Assembly: GCA_964619955.1 (NCBI GenBank)
Contig: CAZUJF010000017.1
Span: 1 to 64,000 of the forward strand
DNA from: JACQFK01 sp964619955
GTDB taxonomy: Bacteria > Planctomycetota > MHYJ01 > JACPRB01
Direction of reading: 5' to 3'
DNA length: 64,000 bases
A program made the position numbers and the translations under genes. The notes under the pieces were generated by a model. That model was not told where the DNA came from. It saw only the letters and a program-made list of their open reading frames with translations, and did not search any database. Below, in pieces: positions 24,032 to 32,867 of the stretch (the first letter of the stretch is position 1; the number at the start of each line of letters is the position of its first letter).

Positions 24032-25063
24032 ATGACGAGCCTGCTTTTTGCCGCGCTGCTGCTGGTCGGAGCCCCTGCCCAGGACAAGAAGGTCTGGACC
24101 GATCCGGCGGATCCGACGCTGCCGGCGGACTTCCAGATCCAGGGCGAATACGCCGGGGAGAAGCTCGGCGCCCAGGTGATCGCGCTCGGCGGCGGGCAGT
24201 TCCAGGCGGTGGTGTATCCGGGAGGTCTGCCCGGCGACGGCTGGGACGGGGCCTCCAAGATCCTGCTCGCGGGGAAGCTCGAGGGCGAACAGGTGCCCTT
24301 CGTGTCGGCCGCGGGCACGCGGAAGTATCTCGCCCAGAAAGCCGAGGAGTTCTCCGCCACCCGGAAGTTCCCGCCCGAGGGTCAGAAGGCCTGGACCGGG
24401 ACGGCGGCCGGCGGATCCCTCACGCTCAAGACCGACGACGGCAAGGAGCTCAAACTCGCGAAGGCCGCCCGGAAGGGTCCCTCGATGGGCGCCGCGCCGC
24501 CCGCCGGGGCGATCGTGCTCTTCGACGGCAAGAACACCGAGGAGTTCAAGGGCGGCCGCCTCGACGCCAAGACGGGCCTGCTCAACACCGACGGCAACGA
24601 CATCGTCACGAAGCGCAAGTTCTCGAACTACCTGATGCACGTCGAGTTCATGCTGCCCTACCGGCCCGACGCGCGCGGCCAGGGCCGCGGGAACAGCGGC
24701 TTCTACCAGGTCGATCACTACGAACTTCAGATCCTCGACTCCTTCGGCCTCGACGGGGTGAACAACGAGTGCGGCGGCTTCTACACGAAGGCCGCGCCCA
24801 AGGTGAACATGTGCCTCGCGCCCCTGCAGTGGCAGGTCTACGACGTCGAGTTCACGAACGCCGTGCAGGGCCCGGACGGCAAGAAGGCGAAGAACGCGAC
24901 GGCGACCGTGCGGCACAACGGCGTCCTGATCCACGAAGGCCAGGAGCTCTCAGGCCCCACGGGCGGGCACCGGAGCGACCCCGAGGGCACGCCCGGCCCG
25001 ATCAAGCTGCAGGGCCACGGCAACCCGCTCCAGTTCCGCAACATCTGGGTCGTGGAGAAGTAG
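24032..25063 (+). CDS. DUF1080 family 3-keto-disaccharide hydrolase, secreted
   Basis: A 343-residue secreted protein with signal peptide MTSLLFAALLLVGAPAQ. The C-terminal half is the DUF1080 beta-sandwich (about residues 155-343): FDGKNTEEFKGG, GNSGFYQVDHYELQILDSFG, LAPLQWQVYDVEFTN, and the ending PIKLQGHGNPLQFRNIWVVEK. Some family members hydrolyse 3-keto-glycosides; the lectin-like fold also suggests carbohydrate binding. The N-terminal domain (about 20-150) is also typical of planctomycete versions. The gene is a single plus-strand insertion between minus-strand MoxR-system genes, ending four bases before the DUF58 stop. Confidence 0.9.
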   Translation: MTSLLFAALLLVGAPAQDKKVWTDPADPTLPADFQIQGEYAGEKLGAQVIALGGGQFQAVVYPGGLPGDGWDGASKILLAGKLEGEQVPFVSAAGTRKYLAQKAEEFSATRKFPPEGQKAWTGTAAGGSLTLKTDDGKELKLAKAARKGPSMGAAPPAGAIVLFDGKNTEEFKGGRLDAKTGLLNTDGNDIVTKRKFSNYLMHVEFMLPYRPDARGQGRGNSGFYQVDHYELQILDSFGLDGVNNECGGFYTKAAPKVNMCLAPLQWQVYDVEFTNAVQGPDGKKAKNATATVRHNGVLIHEGQELSGPTGGHRSDPEGTPGPIKLQGHGNPLQFRNIWVVEK

Positions 25064-25067
25064 GAGC

Positions 25068-25955
25068 CTAGCGCAGCACGCCCGTCCGGCGGAGGGCGTC
25101 GAGGAGGACGCGCTCGACCGGGTGGGAGGACTGGACGTAGAAGTAGCCCAGCCCCCGCGCCCGGCAGTATTCGCGCAGGCCACCCACCAGGGATTTGAGG
25201 TTGTCCTCGTAGCGGCGCAGCAGGCCCGCCGTGATCGAGACCTCCGTGAGCTCGCCGTCCTCGGCGTCCACGAGCGAGAGATCCCCCACGATCGGCGGCG
25301 CCACCTCCTGCGGGGCGAGCACGTGGATGACGACCCCCTCGCCGCCGCCGCGCAGCAGCCACTTGAGCGCGCCTTCGTAGCCCTGCTTGTCGAGGAAGTC
25401 GGAGATCACGACCTTCATGCCCGGCGCGTCGTTCCGCAGCGCGAACGAGCGCAGCCCCTCGGAGAGCTGCGTGGTCCCGGAGGCCTGCAGGCCCTCGAGG
25501 AATTCCAGCACGCGCCAGACCTGCTGCCGGCCGCGCTGCGCGGGCAGGCGCTCGAGATGCTCCCCGTTCGCGGCTTCGAGCAGCACCCGGTCGTTGTTCA
25601 CCAGCGCCACGTACGCGAGCGCCGCCGCGGCGCGTTTCGCGTAGAGCAGCTTCTGCGGGTCGCCGAAGCCCATGGAGAGGCTCGTGTCCACGAAGACCGA
25701 CAGCCTCAGGTCCTCCTCCACATGGAAGAGCTTGAGGAAGAGTCGGTCGAGCCGGCCGTAGACGTTCCAGTCGATGAAGCGCAGGTCGTCGCCCTGGGTG
25801 TAGTCGCGGTAGTCGGCGAACTCCGAGCCCGTGCCGCGGCGCTTCGAGCGCTTCTCGCCCTGCGTGCGCCCGGCGAAGAGCCGCTTCACCACGAGCTCCA
25901 GCTGGTCGAGCTGCGCGATGAGCGCGGGGTCCAGGAGCGTCGACTTCGTCTTCAT
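25068..25955 (-). CDS. DUF58 protein (VWA-like fold), MoxR partner
   Basis: A 295-residue DUF58 protein starting MKTKSTLLDPALIAQLDQL; its ATG overlaps the MoxR stop. The hallmark segment YRDYTQGDDLRFIDWNVYGR lies near residues 49-68, followed by a VWA-like domain with FVDTSLSMGFG. It has no membrane segment, so it is probably cytoplasmic or peripheral. MoxR-DUF58 pairs act as chaperone and adaptor in assembling or activating membrane complexes, with VWA proteins as clients. Last gene of the long minus-strand unit. Confidence 0.9.
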   Translation of the reverse strand: MKTKSTLLDPALIAQLDQLELVVKRLFAGRTQGEKRSKRRGTGSEFADYRDYTQGDDLRFIDWNVYGRLDRLFLKLFHVEEDLRLSVFVDTSLSMGFGDPQKLLYAKRAAAALAYVALVNNDRVLLEAANGEHLERLPAQRGRQQVWRVLEFLEGLQASGTTQLSEGLRSFALRNDAPGMKVVISDFLDKQGYEGALKWLLRGGGEGVVIHVLAPQEVAPPIVGDLSLVDAEDGELTEVSITAGLLRRYEDNLKSLVGGLREYCRARGLGYFYVQSSHPVERVLLDALRRTGVLR

Positions 25956-26959
25956 GCCGTCAGCGAGGCCTTCACGTCGGGCTGCACGTGCGCGAGGATC
26001 GCGTCGATCACCTTCTCCATCTTCACGCCCTCGGCCTCGCCCTCGAAATTGAGCAGCAGCCGGTGCCGCAGCGCCGCGTGCGTCGAGCGCTTCACGTCGT
26101 CGAAGCCCGCGTTGAAGCGCCCCTCCGTGAGCGCGCTCACCTTCGCGGCGAGCACGATGGACTGCGCCCCGCGCGGGCTGGATCCGTAGCGGACGTATTT
26201 GCGGACGATGTCCGGGGCGAGTTCGCTTTCGGGGTGCGTCGCCCAGACGATCCGCGAGACGTAGTCCTTCACGTGCGGGGCGGAGACGACGTCGCGCACG
26301 AGGGCCTGGTGGGCCCGCACGCGTTCGCCGTCGAGGACCGCCTCGACCCTGATGTCCTGCTTGTCCGTGGTGCGCTCGAGGATGCGCTTGAGCTCGTCGA
26401 GCGACGAGAACGAGACGAGCACCTTGAACATGAAGCGGTCGAGCTGGGCCTCCGGCAGCGGATACGTGCCCTCCATCTCGAGGGGGTTCTGCGTCGCAAG
26501 CACGAGGAAGGGCTCCTCGAGCGGATAGCGCTGGCCGCCCACGGTGACCGAATGCTCCTGCATGGCCTCGAGCATGGCGGACTGGGTCTTCGGCGTCGCG
26601 CGGTTGATCTCGTCCGCGAGGACGATCTGCGAGAAGATCGGCCCTGGCTGGAACTTGAAGACACGGTCGCCGGAGGAGGTCTGCGCCAGCAGGTTGGTGC
26701 CCAGGATGTCCGCGGGCATGAGATCGGGTGTGAACTGCACGCGGTTGAACTTCAACTGCAGCGCGGATCCGAGCGTGCGGACCAGCAGCGTCTTGCCGAG
26801 GCCGGGCACGCCTTCGAGGAGGCAATGGCCCCCGGCAAAGAGCGCGGTCAGCACGGAGCGGATCACCTCATGGTGACCGACGATGACCTTGCCCAGCTCG
26901 GCTTCAAGGCGCGCGAAGTCCTTCTGGAAGTCCGCAACCTGGCTCTTGGCGTCGCTCAT
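25952..26959 (-). CDS. moxR: MoxR-family AAA+ ATPase
   Basis: A 335-residue AAA+ ATPase. It has Walker A GVPGLGKT (about residue 55), Walker B VLADEINRA, sensor 1 (LATQNPLEMEGTYPLPEAQ) and the C-terminal lid. A GGAG ribosome-binding site precedes the ATG. MoxR proteins act as metallo- or complex-assembly chaperones together with DUF58 and VWA proteins, all present here. A 95-base gap with a long inverted repeat separates it from the upstream VWA gene; every other junction in the unit overlaps or nearly abuts, so transcription or translation may be tuned at this point. Confidence 0.93.
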   Translation of the reverse strand: MSDAKSQVADFQKDFARLEAELGKVIVGHHEVIRSVLTALFAGGHCLLEGVPGLGKTLLVRTLGSALQLKFNRVQFTPDLMPADILGTNLLAQTSSGDRVFKFQPGPIFSQIVLADEINRATPKTQSAMLEAMQEHSVTVGGQRYPLEEPFLVLATQNPLEMEGTYPLPEAQLDRFMFKVLVSFSSLDELKRILERTTDKQDIRVEAVLDGERVRAHQALVRDVVSAPHVKDYVSRIVWATHPESELAPDIVRKYVRYGSSPRGAQSIVLAAKVSALTEGRFNAGFDDVKRSTHAALRHRLLLNFEGEAEGVKMEKVIDAILAHVQPDVKASLTA

Positions 26960-26989
26960 GAGAGTCTCCTGGGGTTTTGGGGGTGGAAT

Positions 26990-27063
26990 AAAGAATAGGG
27001 AATGAAGAATGAAGTGCGAGCGCCCATCGCTTGCGATTCCCTATTCTTCATTCTCTATTCTTT
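26990..27063. repeat. 21-bp inverted repeat between the VWA and moxR genes
   Basis: Arms 26990-27010 and 27043-27063 are complementary at 20 of 21 positions (the exception can wobble) with a 32-base loop. The sequence is AT-rich GAAT-type, unlike the surrounding GC-rich DNA. The TAG stop of the VWA gene (27055-27057) lies inside one arm. It could be an attenuating terminator or an mRNA-stabilising hairpin within the operon. Confidence 0.7.
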
Positions 27064-29934
27064 CGGTTTCTGGGTGCGTTTCTTGGCGTCCAGCAGGCGG
27101 TCGAGATAAGCGCCGCCGCCGGCCGGGGGCGGGACGGGTTTGGGCGCGGGGGGCGGGGGAGGCGCGGCCTCGGGACCCTTGGGCTTGGGAGCCTCGGACG
27201 GCGTCCCGAGATCCACGAGCCCCTCGATCGGCTTGAGTTCGACGGACTGCCGGACTTCCTGCCGGGCCCGGGCCAGCTGGCGCAGGGTTTCGGGCAGTTC
27301 CGGAGCGGTCGCGGGACGCGGAGCGCGGCGCAGGCGGGCCGCGAGAGCGCCGGCGAGTTCGCCCCAGTCCACCGCCACGCGTCGGATGAACACGTCGAGC
27401 GGGAAGAGCGCCAGCACCAGGATGAGCAGCCAGGGCCAGAGCGGGGCGCGCAGGCCCGCGGCGTTCGGGAGCGCGACGTAGAGCGGCGTGTCCGGCGCGA
27501 GACGCCGTCCGCCGCTGCGCTCCTGGATCCGGCTCAGCAGCGCGGGGTTGTATTTCAGGTCGCGGTACTCCGCGGCGTAGGACAGCGGCAGGCCCTGGGA
27601 GAGGAAGCCCTTCTCGCCGTTCGCCCCTTCGAAGACGCCCTGCACGTTGTAGACGCCGACCGCCGTCGCGTCGAACTCGCCCTCGTAGCGTCCCGGGCCG
27701 ATCTGCCGGAACGTGAGCGCGGACTTCTGGCCGCCGGGCGAGGTCACCGAACCCTGGAACTGCAGCGTGTGGATGAACTTGCCGTCCGCGTCGACGGCGT
27801 CGACCCTCACGCGGCCCTTGCCGCCCTGGATCTCCGTCTCCACGGAGTACGGCGAGCGCGGGACGGTCCGCATCACCGAGCGGACGAGCTGGCTCCAGAA
27901 CTTTCGATAGTTCTCCCAGCCCACCCAGTTGCGCGCCCAGCGGGGCTTGGCGTCGCTCGTGAACGCGGCGGTGCGTCCGAGGCCGTGCGTCCATTCGACC
28001 AGCAGCGCGTCGTAGGGGTTCCCGGGATCCGAGGCGCCGCCGTCCTTCGGCACGAGCGCCCCGAGGGACATCCGGGACAAGGCCTTCGGCGTCGTGAGCG
28101 TGTAGCCCAGCAGGAGCGGGAGGCCGTCGCGCGCGAGCCCCTTGAGCGCGTCGGAGCCCGAGAGCACCACGGGCGGGATCGAGCCCTCGATGATCATGGA
28201 ACGCTGCAGGGTCGCCGCCTCCTTGATGAAGATCTGCGGCAGCTTGCTCGGGTCGGTGACCTCGTAGAAGCGCCCGCCGGAATAGCGCGCGACGGCCGCC
28301 ATCTTCTCGACGTCGCTCGACCCGTGGGGCCCGATCGCCACCGTCGTGATGGTGATGCGGTCCTGGACCATGGACGCGATAAGGTCCTTCGAGGGCCCGG
28401 ACGGATCCGCGTCGGAGATGATGACGACGTGTTTCGAGGCGGCCTGGATGCCTTTCAAACCCGTCTGCGCGAGCTGCAGGGTCCCGTCAAAGGAGGGCAT
28501 GTCGCCCGGGGAGGCCTTCTGGATGAGGTCCTTCAGCTTCGCCTTGTCGGAGACCAGTTGCAGCGGGAACAGCCACGCGTCGCCCGCGGTGTAATCGTAG
28601 TTGAGCACGCCCATGTAGTCGCGGGGGCCCAGGACGTTGAGCGAGGCAAGCGCGATCTGCTTCGCCCAGTAGTTGCCCTCGGCGATCTCGCAGGTGTGCA
28701 GGACGAGGCAAAGCGCGCCGTTGGGCAGCACGCGCCGCTGCGGCTGCTCCATCGTGACCGGCAGCAGCTCCTCGATCGGCGTTCCGCGGTAGCCGCCCGG
28801 CCCGTAGGCGTGTTCGCCGCCGATCATGACGAAGCCGACGCCCGCGTCGTGCACCGCCGCCTCGAGCGTGCGCATGCCCGCCTGTCCCAGGCGCAGGGCC
28901 TCCGTGTTCGCCACGAGGATCGCGTCGTAGGCCGCGGGCTCGAGCCGTCCGGTGGAGAGATCCTCGGGCGCGAAAAGCGTCGTCTGCAGGCCTTCGGCCT
29001 TGAGCGCCGCGGCGAGCGTCTCGACGTCCGCGGCCTCGCCCCCGACCAGCGCGATGCGGGCCTCCCCGCGCGCGTGCGCGAAGGCGTGTCCCGTGTTGTT
29101 CGAGCTCACCTGGTCGCCCGCCATCTCGATGATGGCCTCGTAGCCGAAGCTGCCCGCCGCCGCGACCTTCTGCTTGAGCGTGAAGAGGTTCTTGCCCTTG
29201 GACAGTTGCACGGTCTGCAGCGAGAGCGGCGCCCCGTTCCGGTAGATCGAGAGCTTCGCGGGGCCCTCGCGGGTGGAATTCACCACCGCGGTGAGGTCGA
29301 AAGGTTCGCCGGGGAGGACCTCCGAGGAGACGTGCAGACCCTCGAGCCAGACCTCGTTCGGATGTTCGTAGCGCAGCGGCAGCACGTCGATCACGGCGCC
29401 CTGCGTGCGGGCCAGTTCGACCTCCGGCATGGCGTTGCCTTTGTTCTCGTTGCCGTCCGAGACCAGGACGAGACGCTTCTGGTAGCCGCTGGGCATGACG
29501 GCGAGCGCGAGGCGGATCGCGGCGCCCAGGTCCGTGGCCGCCCGCGTGATGATCGAGGTCGGACCCGTGAGCTCGGGTTTCGCCGAGGGCGGCGTCTCGA
29601 TCATCGCGTCCTCGCCGAAGACCACGACGCCCGCGACGTCGTCCTTCGGCAGATCGAGCAGCCGCGCCTGGATCCACTCGAAGCCCTTGCGCTGCACGTC
29701 GTGGGGGATGCTGAAGGAATGGTCGAGCAGGAAGATCGTCGAGGTGCGGAAGGAGTGCGAGACCCGCTGGGCGTCGGCGAGCGTGAACACGAGCGCGGTG
29801 AAAAGCAGGCAGCGGACGATCGTCGCGGCGACGGAGCGGCCGCGTTCCAGCCCCGAGCGGCTGCGGCGCGCGAAGAGCACGAAGCCCGGCAGCAGCAGGA
29901 GCAGGAGCAGCCAGAGCGGCGAGGCGAAGTTCAC
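27055..29934 (-). CDS. Large membrane VWA-domain protein (BatA/BatB-like)
   Basis: A 959-residue protein. The GTG start at 29934 overlaps the NHL gene stop (GTGA) and gives MNFASPLWLLLLLLLPGFVL, a membrane anchor, followed by a second helix. A VWA domain with a DxSxS metal site (LLDHSFSIPHD) follows, then a glutamine-amidotransferase-like region (FVMIGGEHAYGPGGYRG), a second VWA-like stretch (VVIISDADPSGPSKD), beta-rich domains, and a C-terminal helix (APLWPWLLILVLALFPLDVF) with a Pro/Lys-rich tail. It is probably a periplasmic-facing partner of MoxR and DUF58. Its stop lies inside an inverted repeat. Confidence 0.85.
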   Translation of the reverse strand: MNFASPLWLLLLLLLPGFVLFARRSRSGLERGRSVAATIVRCLLFTALVFTLADAQRVSHSFRTSTIFLLDHSFSIPHDVQRKGFEWIQARLLDLPKDDVAGVVVFGEDAMIETPPSAKPELTGPTSIITRAATDLGAAIRLALAVMPSGYQKRLVLVSDGNENKGNAMPEVELARTQGAVIDVLPLRYEHPNEVWLEGLHVSSEVLPGEPFDLTAVVNSTREGPAKLSIYRNGAPLSLQTVQLSKGKNLFTLKQKVAAAGSFGYEAIIEMAGDQVSSNNTGHAFAHARGEARIALVGGEAADVETLAAALKAEGLQTTLFAPEDLSTGRLEPAAYDAILVANTEALRLGQAGMRTLEAAVHDAGVGFVMIGGEHAYGPGGYRGTPIEELLPVTMEQPQRRVLPNGALCLVLHTCEIAEGNYWAKQIALASLNVLGPRDYMGVLNYDYTAGDAWLFPLQLVSDKAKLKDLIQKASPGDMPSFDGTLQLAQTGLKGIQAASKHVVIISDADPSGPSKDLIASMVQDRITITTVAIGPHGSSDVEKMAAVARYSGGRFYEVTDPSKLPQIFIKEAATLQRSMIIEGSIPPVVLSGSDALKGLARDGLPLLLGYTLTTPKALSRMSLGALVPKDGGASDPGNPYDALLVEWTHGLGRTAAFTSDAKPRWARNWVGWENYRKFWSQLVRSVMRTVPRSPYSVETEIQGGKGRVRVDAVDADGKFIHTLQFQGSVTSPGGQKSALTFRQIGPGRYEGEFDATAVGVYNVQGVFEGANGEKGFLSQGLPLSYAAEYRDLKYNPALLSRIQERSGGRRLAPDTPLYVALPNAAGLRAPLWPWLLILVLALFPLDVFIRRVAVDWGELAGALAARLRRAPRPATAPELPETLRQLARARQEVRQSVELKPIEGLVDLGTPSEAPKPKGPEAAPPPPPAPKPVPPPAGGGAYLDRLLDAKKRTQKPKE

Positions 29935-30830
29935 GGGGCGGCTCCCGCCAGCCACGAGGCCGGCCAGAGCTGCACGCGATGGTTGCCGCAGTCGACGACC
30001 GCCACGCGTCCCGCGTCGATGGGGACGGCAGCCCAGGGCGTGTTGAGGTCCGCGGGGCCCGACCCGGCGGCTCCCGCACGTGCGATCAGGCGGCCGTCGC
30101 TCTCGAAGCGGACGACGCGATGCCGTCCGTACTCGGCGACGAGGATGCGGCCTTCGGCGTCCACCGAAACGCCGTAGGGATAGCGCAGATCCCCCCACTC
30201 GGCAATGAACTTCCCGGCATGCGTGAAGACCTGGATGCGGTGGTTGGCCGCGTCGGCGACGTAGAGGCGGTCCTTCGAGAGCGCGATCGACTGGGGGCGC
30301 TTGAAGTCGCCGGGCGCGGCGCCGTAGACGCCCCAGCCGCGCAAGAGACGGCCCTCGGGACTGAAGACCTGGATGCGGTCGTTGCCGCCGTATTCGGAGA
30401 CGTAGAGCGTGCCGTCGGGCAGGACGCCGATGCCGGTCGGGTAGAGGAATTCCCCGGGGCCGCGGCCCTCTCGTCCAAGCTCCGATTTGAGGACGCCGTC
30501 CTCCGTGTAGCGCAAAATGCGGTGGTAGTGGGTGTCGGCGACGAGGACGTCGCCCCCGGGCGCCACGGCGAGCCCGGACGGCCGGCCCATCTCGCAGGCC
30601 GGCGTGGACCAGCTCCGCACGAACCGTCCGTCGCGGTCGAACTTCTGGATGCGGGCGCTCTTGTCGACGACGTAGAGGAAGCCGCGCGGATCCCACGCGG
30701 CCGCCCGCGGGGTGGCGAAGCGCCCGTCCGAGGAGCCGGGTCCGCCGATCGTGGCGACGACGGGGACGACGGCGGGTTTGTCCGGGGAGCAGCCGGCGAT
30801 CAGGACGAGCAGCGGCAGGAGGCGTCTCAC
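29931..30830 (-). CDS. NHL-repeat lipoprotein
   Basis: A 299-residue lipoprotein. The GTG start at 30830 overlaps the ABC ATPase stop and follows GGAGGTGG; it yields MRRLLPLLVLIAGC with the lipobox LIAGC. The rest is a six-bladed NHL beta-propeller with recurring GRFVRSW, PSGLAVAPGGDVLVADT, FLYPTGIGVLPDGTLYVSE, and similar blades. NHL propellers usually bind protein or nucleic-acid partners or act as sensors. It is embedded between the ABC importer and the VWA gene by four-base overlaps at both ends. Confidence 0.88.
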   Translation of the reverse strand: MRRLLPLLVLIAGCSPDKPAVVPVVATIGGPGSSDGRFATPRAAAWDPRGFLYVVDKSARIQKFDRDGRFVRSWSTPACEMGRPSGLAVAPGGDVLVADTHYHRILRYTEDGVLKSELGREGRGPGEFLYPTGIGVLPDGTLYVSEYGGNDRIQVFSPEGRLLRGWGVYGAAPGDFKRPQSIALSKDRLYVADAANHRIQVFTHAGKFIAEWGDLRYPYGVSVDAEGRILVAEYGRHRVVRFESDGRLIARAGAAGSGPADLNTPWAAVPIDAGRVAVVDCGNHRVQLWPASWLAGAAP

Positions 30831-31531
30831 GCGTCCACCTCCGCCTCGGCGGCCACGAAGGACGCGACCCATTCGTTCGCAGGACGCCCGCGGAGTTCGG
30901 AGAGCGCGCCTTCCTGCTCGAGACGGCCGTCGCTGATCAGCGCGATCCGGTCGAGGCGCGCGACGAAACCGTCGAGCTGGTGGCTGACGGCGACGAGCGT
31001 GAAGCCGCGCGCTCGCTGCAGTTCCAGCAGCGCGGCCGAACAGGAGCGCCGGAGCAGCGGATCGAGATTCGAGAACGGCTCGTCGAGCAGGACGATGTCG
31101 GGATCGGAGGCCAGCGCGCGGGCGAGGGCGAGGCGCTGGCGTTCGCCGCCCGAGAGTTCCTCCGGACGCCGTCCCGCGAGCGCTTCCAGCCCGAAACGGG
31201 TGAGGCCTTCGCGGGAGGCGCCGGGTCGGACCTCCTCGAGATGTTCGCGGGCCGTGAGGTAGGGCCAGAGGGCGAGATCCTGGAAGACGAAGCCCACGCG
31301 CCGTTCGCGCGGCGGGATCGAGGCGGCGTCCCGGTCGTTGATGAGGGCGCGACCGGCGTCCGGGACGTCCAGCCCCGCGAGCAGGCGAAGGATCGTGGTC
31401 TTGCCCGAGCCCGAGGGTCCGAGCAGTCCGAGCGTCGTGCCTGCCGGGACGGAGAGCGAGAGTCCGGCGAGGACCTCGCGGGGCCCGCGCCGTTTACGCA
31501 GCGACTCGAGACGCAGATTTGCGGCCGGCAT
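30827..31531 (-). CDS. ABC transporter ATP-binding protein (iron/thiamine type)
   Basis: A 234-residue ATPase with Walker A GPSGSGKTT, signature LSGGERQRLALARAL, Walker B DIVLLDEPFSNLD and the switch His (AVSHQLD). The start MPAANLRLESL at 31531 overlaps the permease gene by 38 bases. It is shorter than FbpC/PotA types and lacks their C-terminal regulatory domain. With the fused permease and the lipoprotein-binding protein it forms a complete importer of the ferric iron/thiamine class. Confidence 0.9.
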   Translation of the reverse strand: MPAANLRLESLRKRRGPREVLAGLSLSVPAGTTLGLLGPSGSGKTTILRLLAGLDVPDAGRALINDRDAASIPPRERRVGFVFQDLALWPYLTAREHLEEVRPGASREGLTRFGLEALAGRRPEELSGGERQRLALARALASDPDIVLLDEPFSNLDPLLRRSCSAALLELQRARGFTLVAVSHQLDGFVARLDRIALISDGRLEQEGALSELRGRPANEWVASFVAAEAEVDA

Positions 31532-32867
31532 AAGCGACGATCCAGGCTCCCGCGGCCACCGTGGCCGCCGTGAGCAGGCACGCCGAGGCGACCGCCTCAT
31601 CGTACCCGTAATGCATCCAGGTGAAGACATGCTGGACGAGGGGCTGTCGGCCGGGGGGCGCGAGCAGGACGGCGGGGCCGAGTTCCCCCAGGCAGAGCAC
31701 GAAGACGAGCAGGCCCGCCGCGAAGGCGCGCGGGGCGGAGGCAGGGCGGACGATGCGCCACCAGGTGCGGGCGCGGCCGAGTCCGGCGAGCGCGGCGGCC
31801 TCCAGCTGGGCGGGCTCGACGGGCTCGCGCAGCGGCAGCCACGCGACGAAGGCGAAGCGGGCGGCGAAGGCCCAGAGCAGCAGCGAGCCGGCGGGGGCGA
31901 CGATCCCGAGGCGGCCCGCGGGGGCGAGCAGGCCGAAGCCCGCGACGACGCCCGGCAGGATCAGCAGGGCCAGCCAGAGCGGTTCGAGTTTCGAGCGTCC
32001 CGGTGTGAGCCAGGACCAGGCGACAAGAAGCACGGCGACAGACGCGGCGACGCCTGCGCTCCAGGCCAGGGATTCGAGCGGCAGGGTCGTGCCGGGACGG
32101 AAGCCCCGGGCGAAAATAGCGAGCGGCGCGAGGACCGTCAGCATCCACGCCGCCACTGCGAAGATCCAAGACGTCCGGCTGCGGGGCAGGGGGCCCGCCG
32201 CCCCGACGGCCGGAAGAGCGGGGAGGCGGCGCAGCCGGAACGCGAGCCCGGCGGCCAGGGCCAGCAGCGGCAGCGCGGCGCCCGCGGCGGCCGCATAGCG
32301 GAACGCGCTCATCTCCTCGTAGACGAGCATGGGGATGGCCTGGAGGACGAACGTCGCGGGCAGCGTGAACTCCGAGGCGGCGAGGGCGAAGACGAGCAGC
32401 GCGGCGGCGACGATCGCGGGGCGCGCGTGGGGCCAGACGACGCGGCGCCAGACGAGGCCGGAGGGGAGTTGCAGCGTGGCGGCTTCGAGCGCGGCCCCGG
32501 GCAGACGCCGCAGCGACGCCTCGAAGGCGAAGGCGACGACGGGCCAGTACAGACAGCCGAGCAGGAAGGCGCAGCCGAAGAGGCCGGGGGAGGGGAGTCC
32601 CGCCCCGCTCCAGGCCGCCGCGGCCAGCACCGGGGGGAGCAGCGGCGGCAGCAGCGTCAGCGCCCGCGGCCAGGTGCGCGTCGTGCCCGCGAGCACAAGG
32701 CCGGCCGGGAGGCCGAAGAGCAGCGCCACGAGCGTCGCGCCGCCGCCGAGGACGGCCGTGTGGATCCAGGCGCGCAGCGGCAGGCGGAAGCCGCCCGCCC
32801 CGAGCAGGGCTTCGAGCAGGAAACCCGCGAGGGGCAGCGCCAGCAGCAGGCCTGCGAGGGGCTTCAC
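31494..32867 (-). CDS. ABC transporter permease, fused two-domain (FbpB/ThiP type)
   Basis: A 457-residue membrane protein starting at GTG (GTGA overlap with the binding protein). It has about 11-12 hydrophobic segments in two homologous halves, as in FbpB/ThiP permeases, with the cytoplasmic EAA-like loops at EASLRRLPGAALEAATLQLP and EAAALAGLGRARTWWRIVRP. The substrate is not decided by the permease; the binding protein points to ferric iron. Confidence 0.88.
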   Translation of the reverse strand: MKPLAGLLLALPLAGFLLEALLGAGGFRLPLRAWIHTAVLGGGATLVALLFGLPAGLVLAGTTRTWPRALTLLPPLLPPVLAAAAWSGAGLPSPGLFGCAFLLGCLYWPVVAFAFEASLRRLPGAALEAATLQLPSGLVWRRVVWPHARPAIVAAALLVFALAASEFTLPATFVLQAIPMLVYEEMSAFRYAAAAGAALPLLALAAGLAFRLRRLPALPAVGAAGPLPRSRTSWIFAVAAWMLTVLAPLAIFARGFRPGTTLPLESLAWSAGVAASVAVLLVAWSWLTPGRSKLEPLWLALLILPGVVAGFGLLAPAGRLGIVAPAGSLLLWAFAARFAFVAWLPLREPVEPAQLEAAALAGLGRARTWWRIVRPASAPRAFAAGLLVFVLCLGELGPAVLLAPPGRQPLVQHVFTWMHYGYDEAVASACLLTAATVAAGAWIVAYAGRKSASRVAA

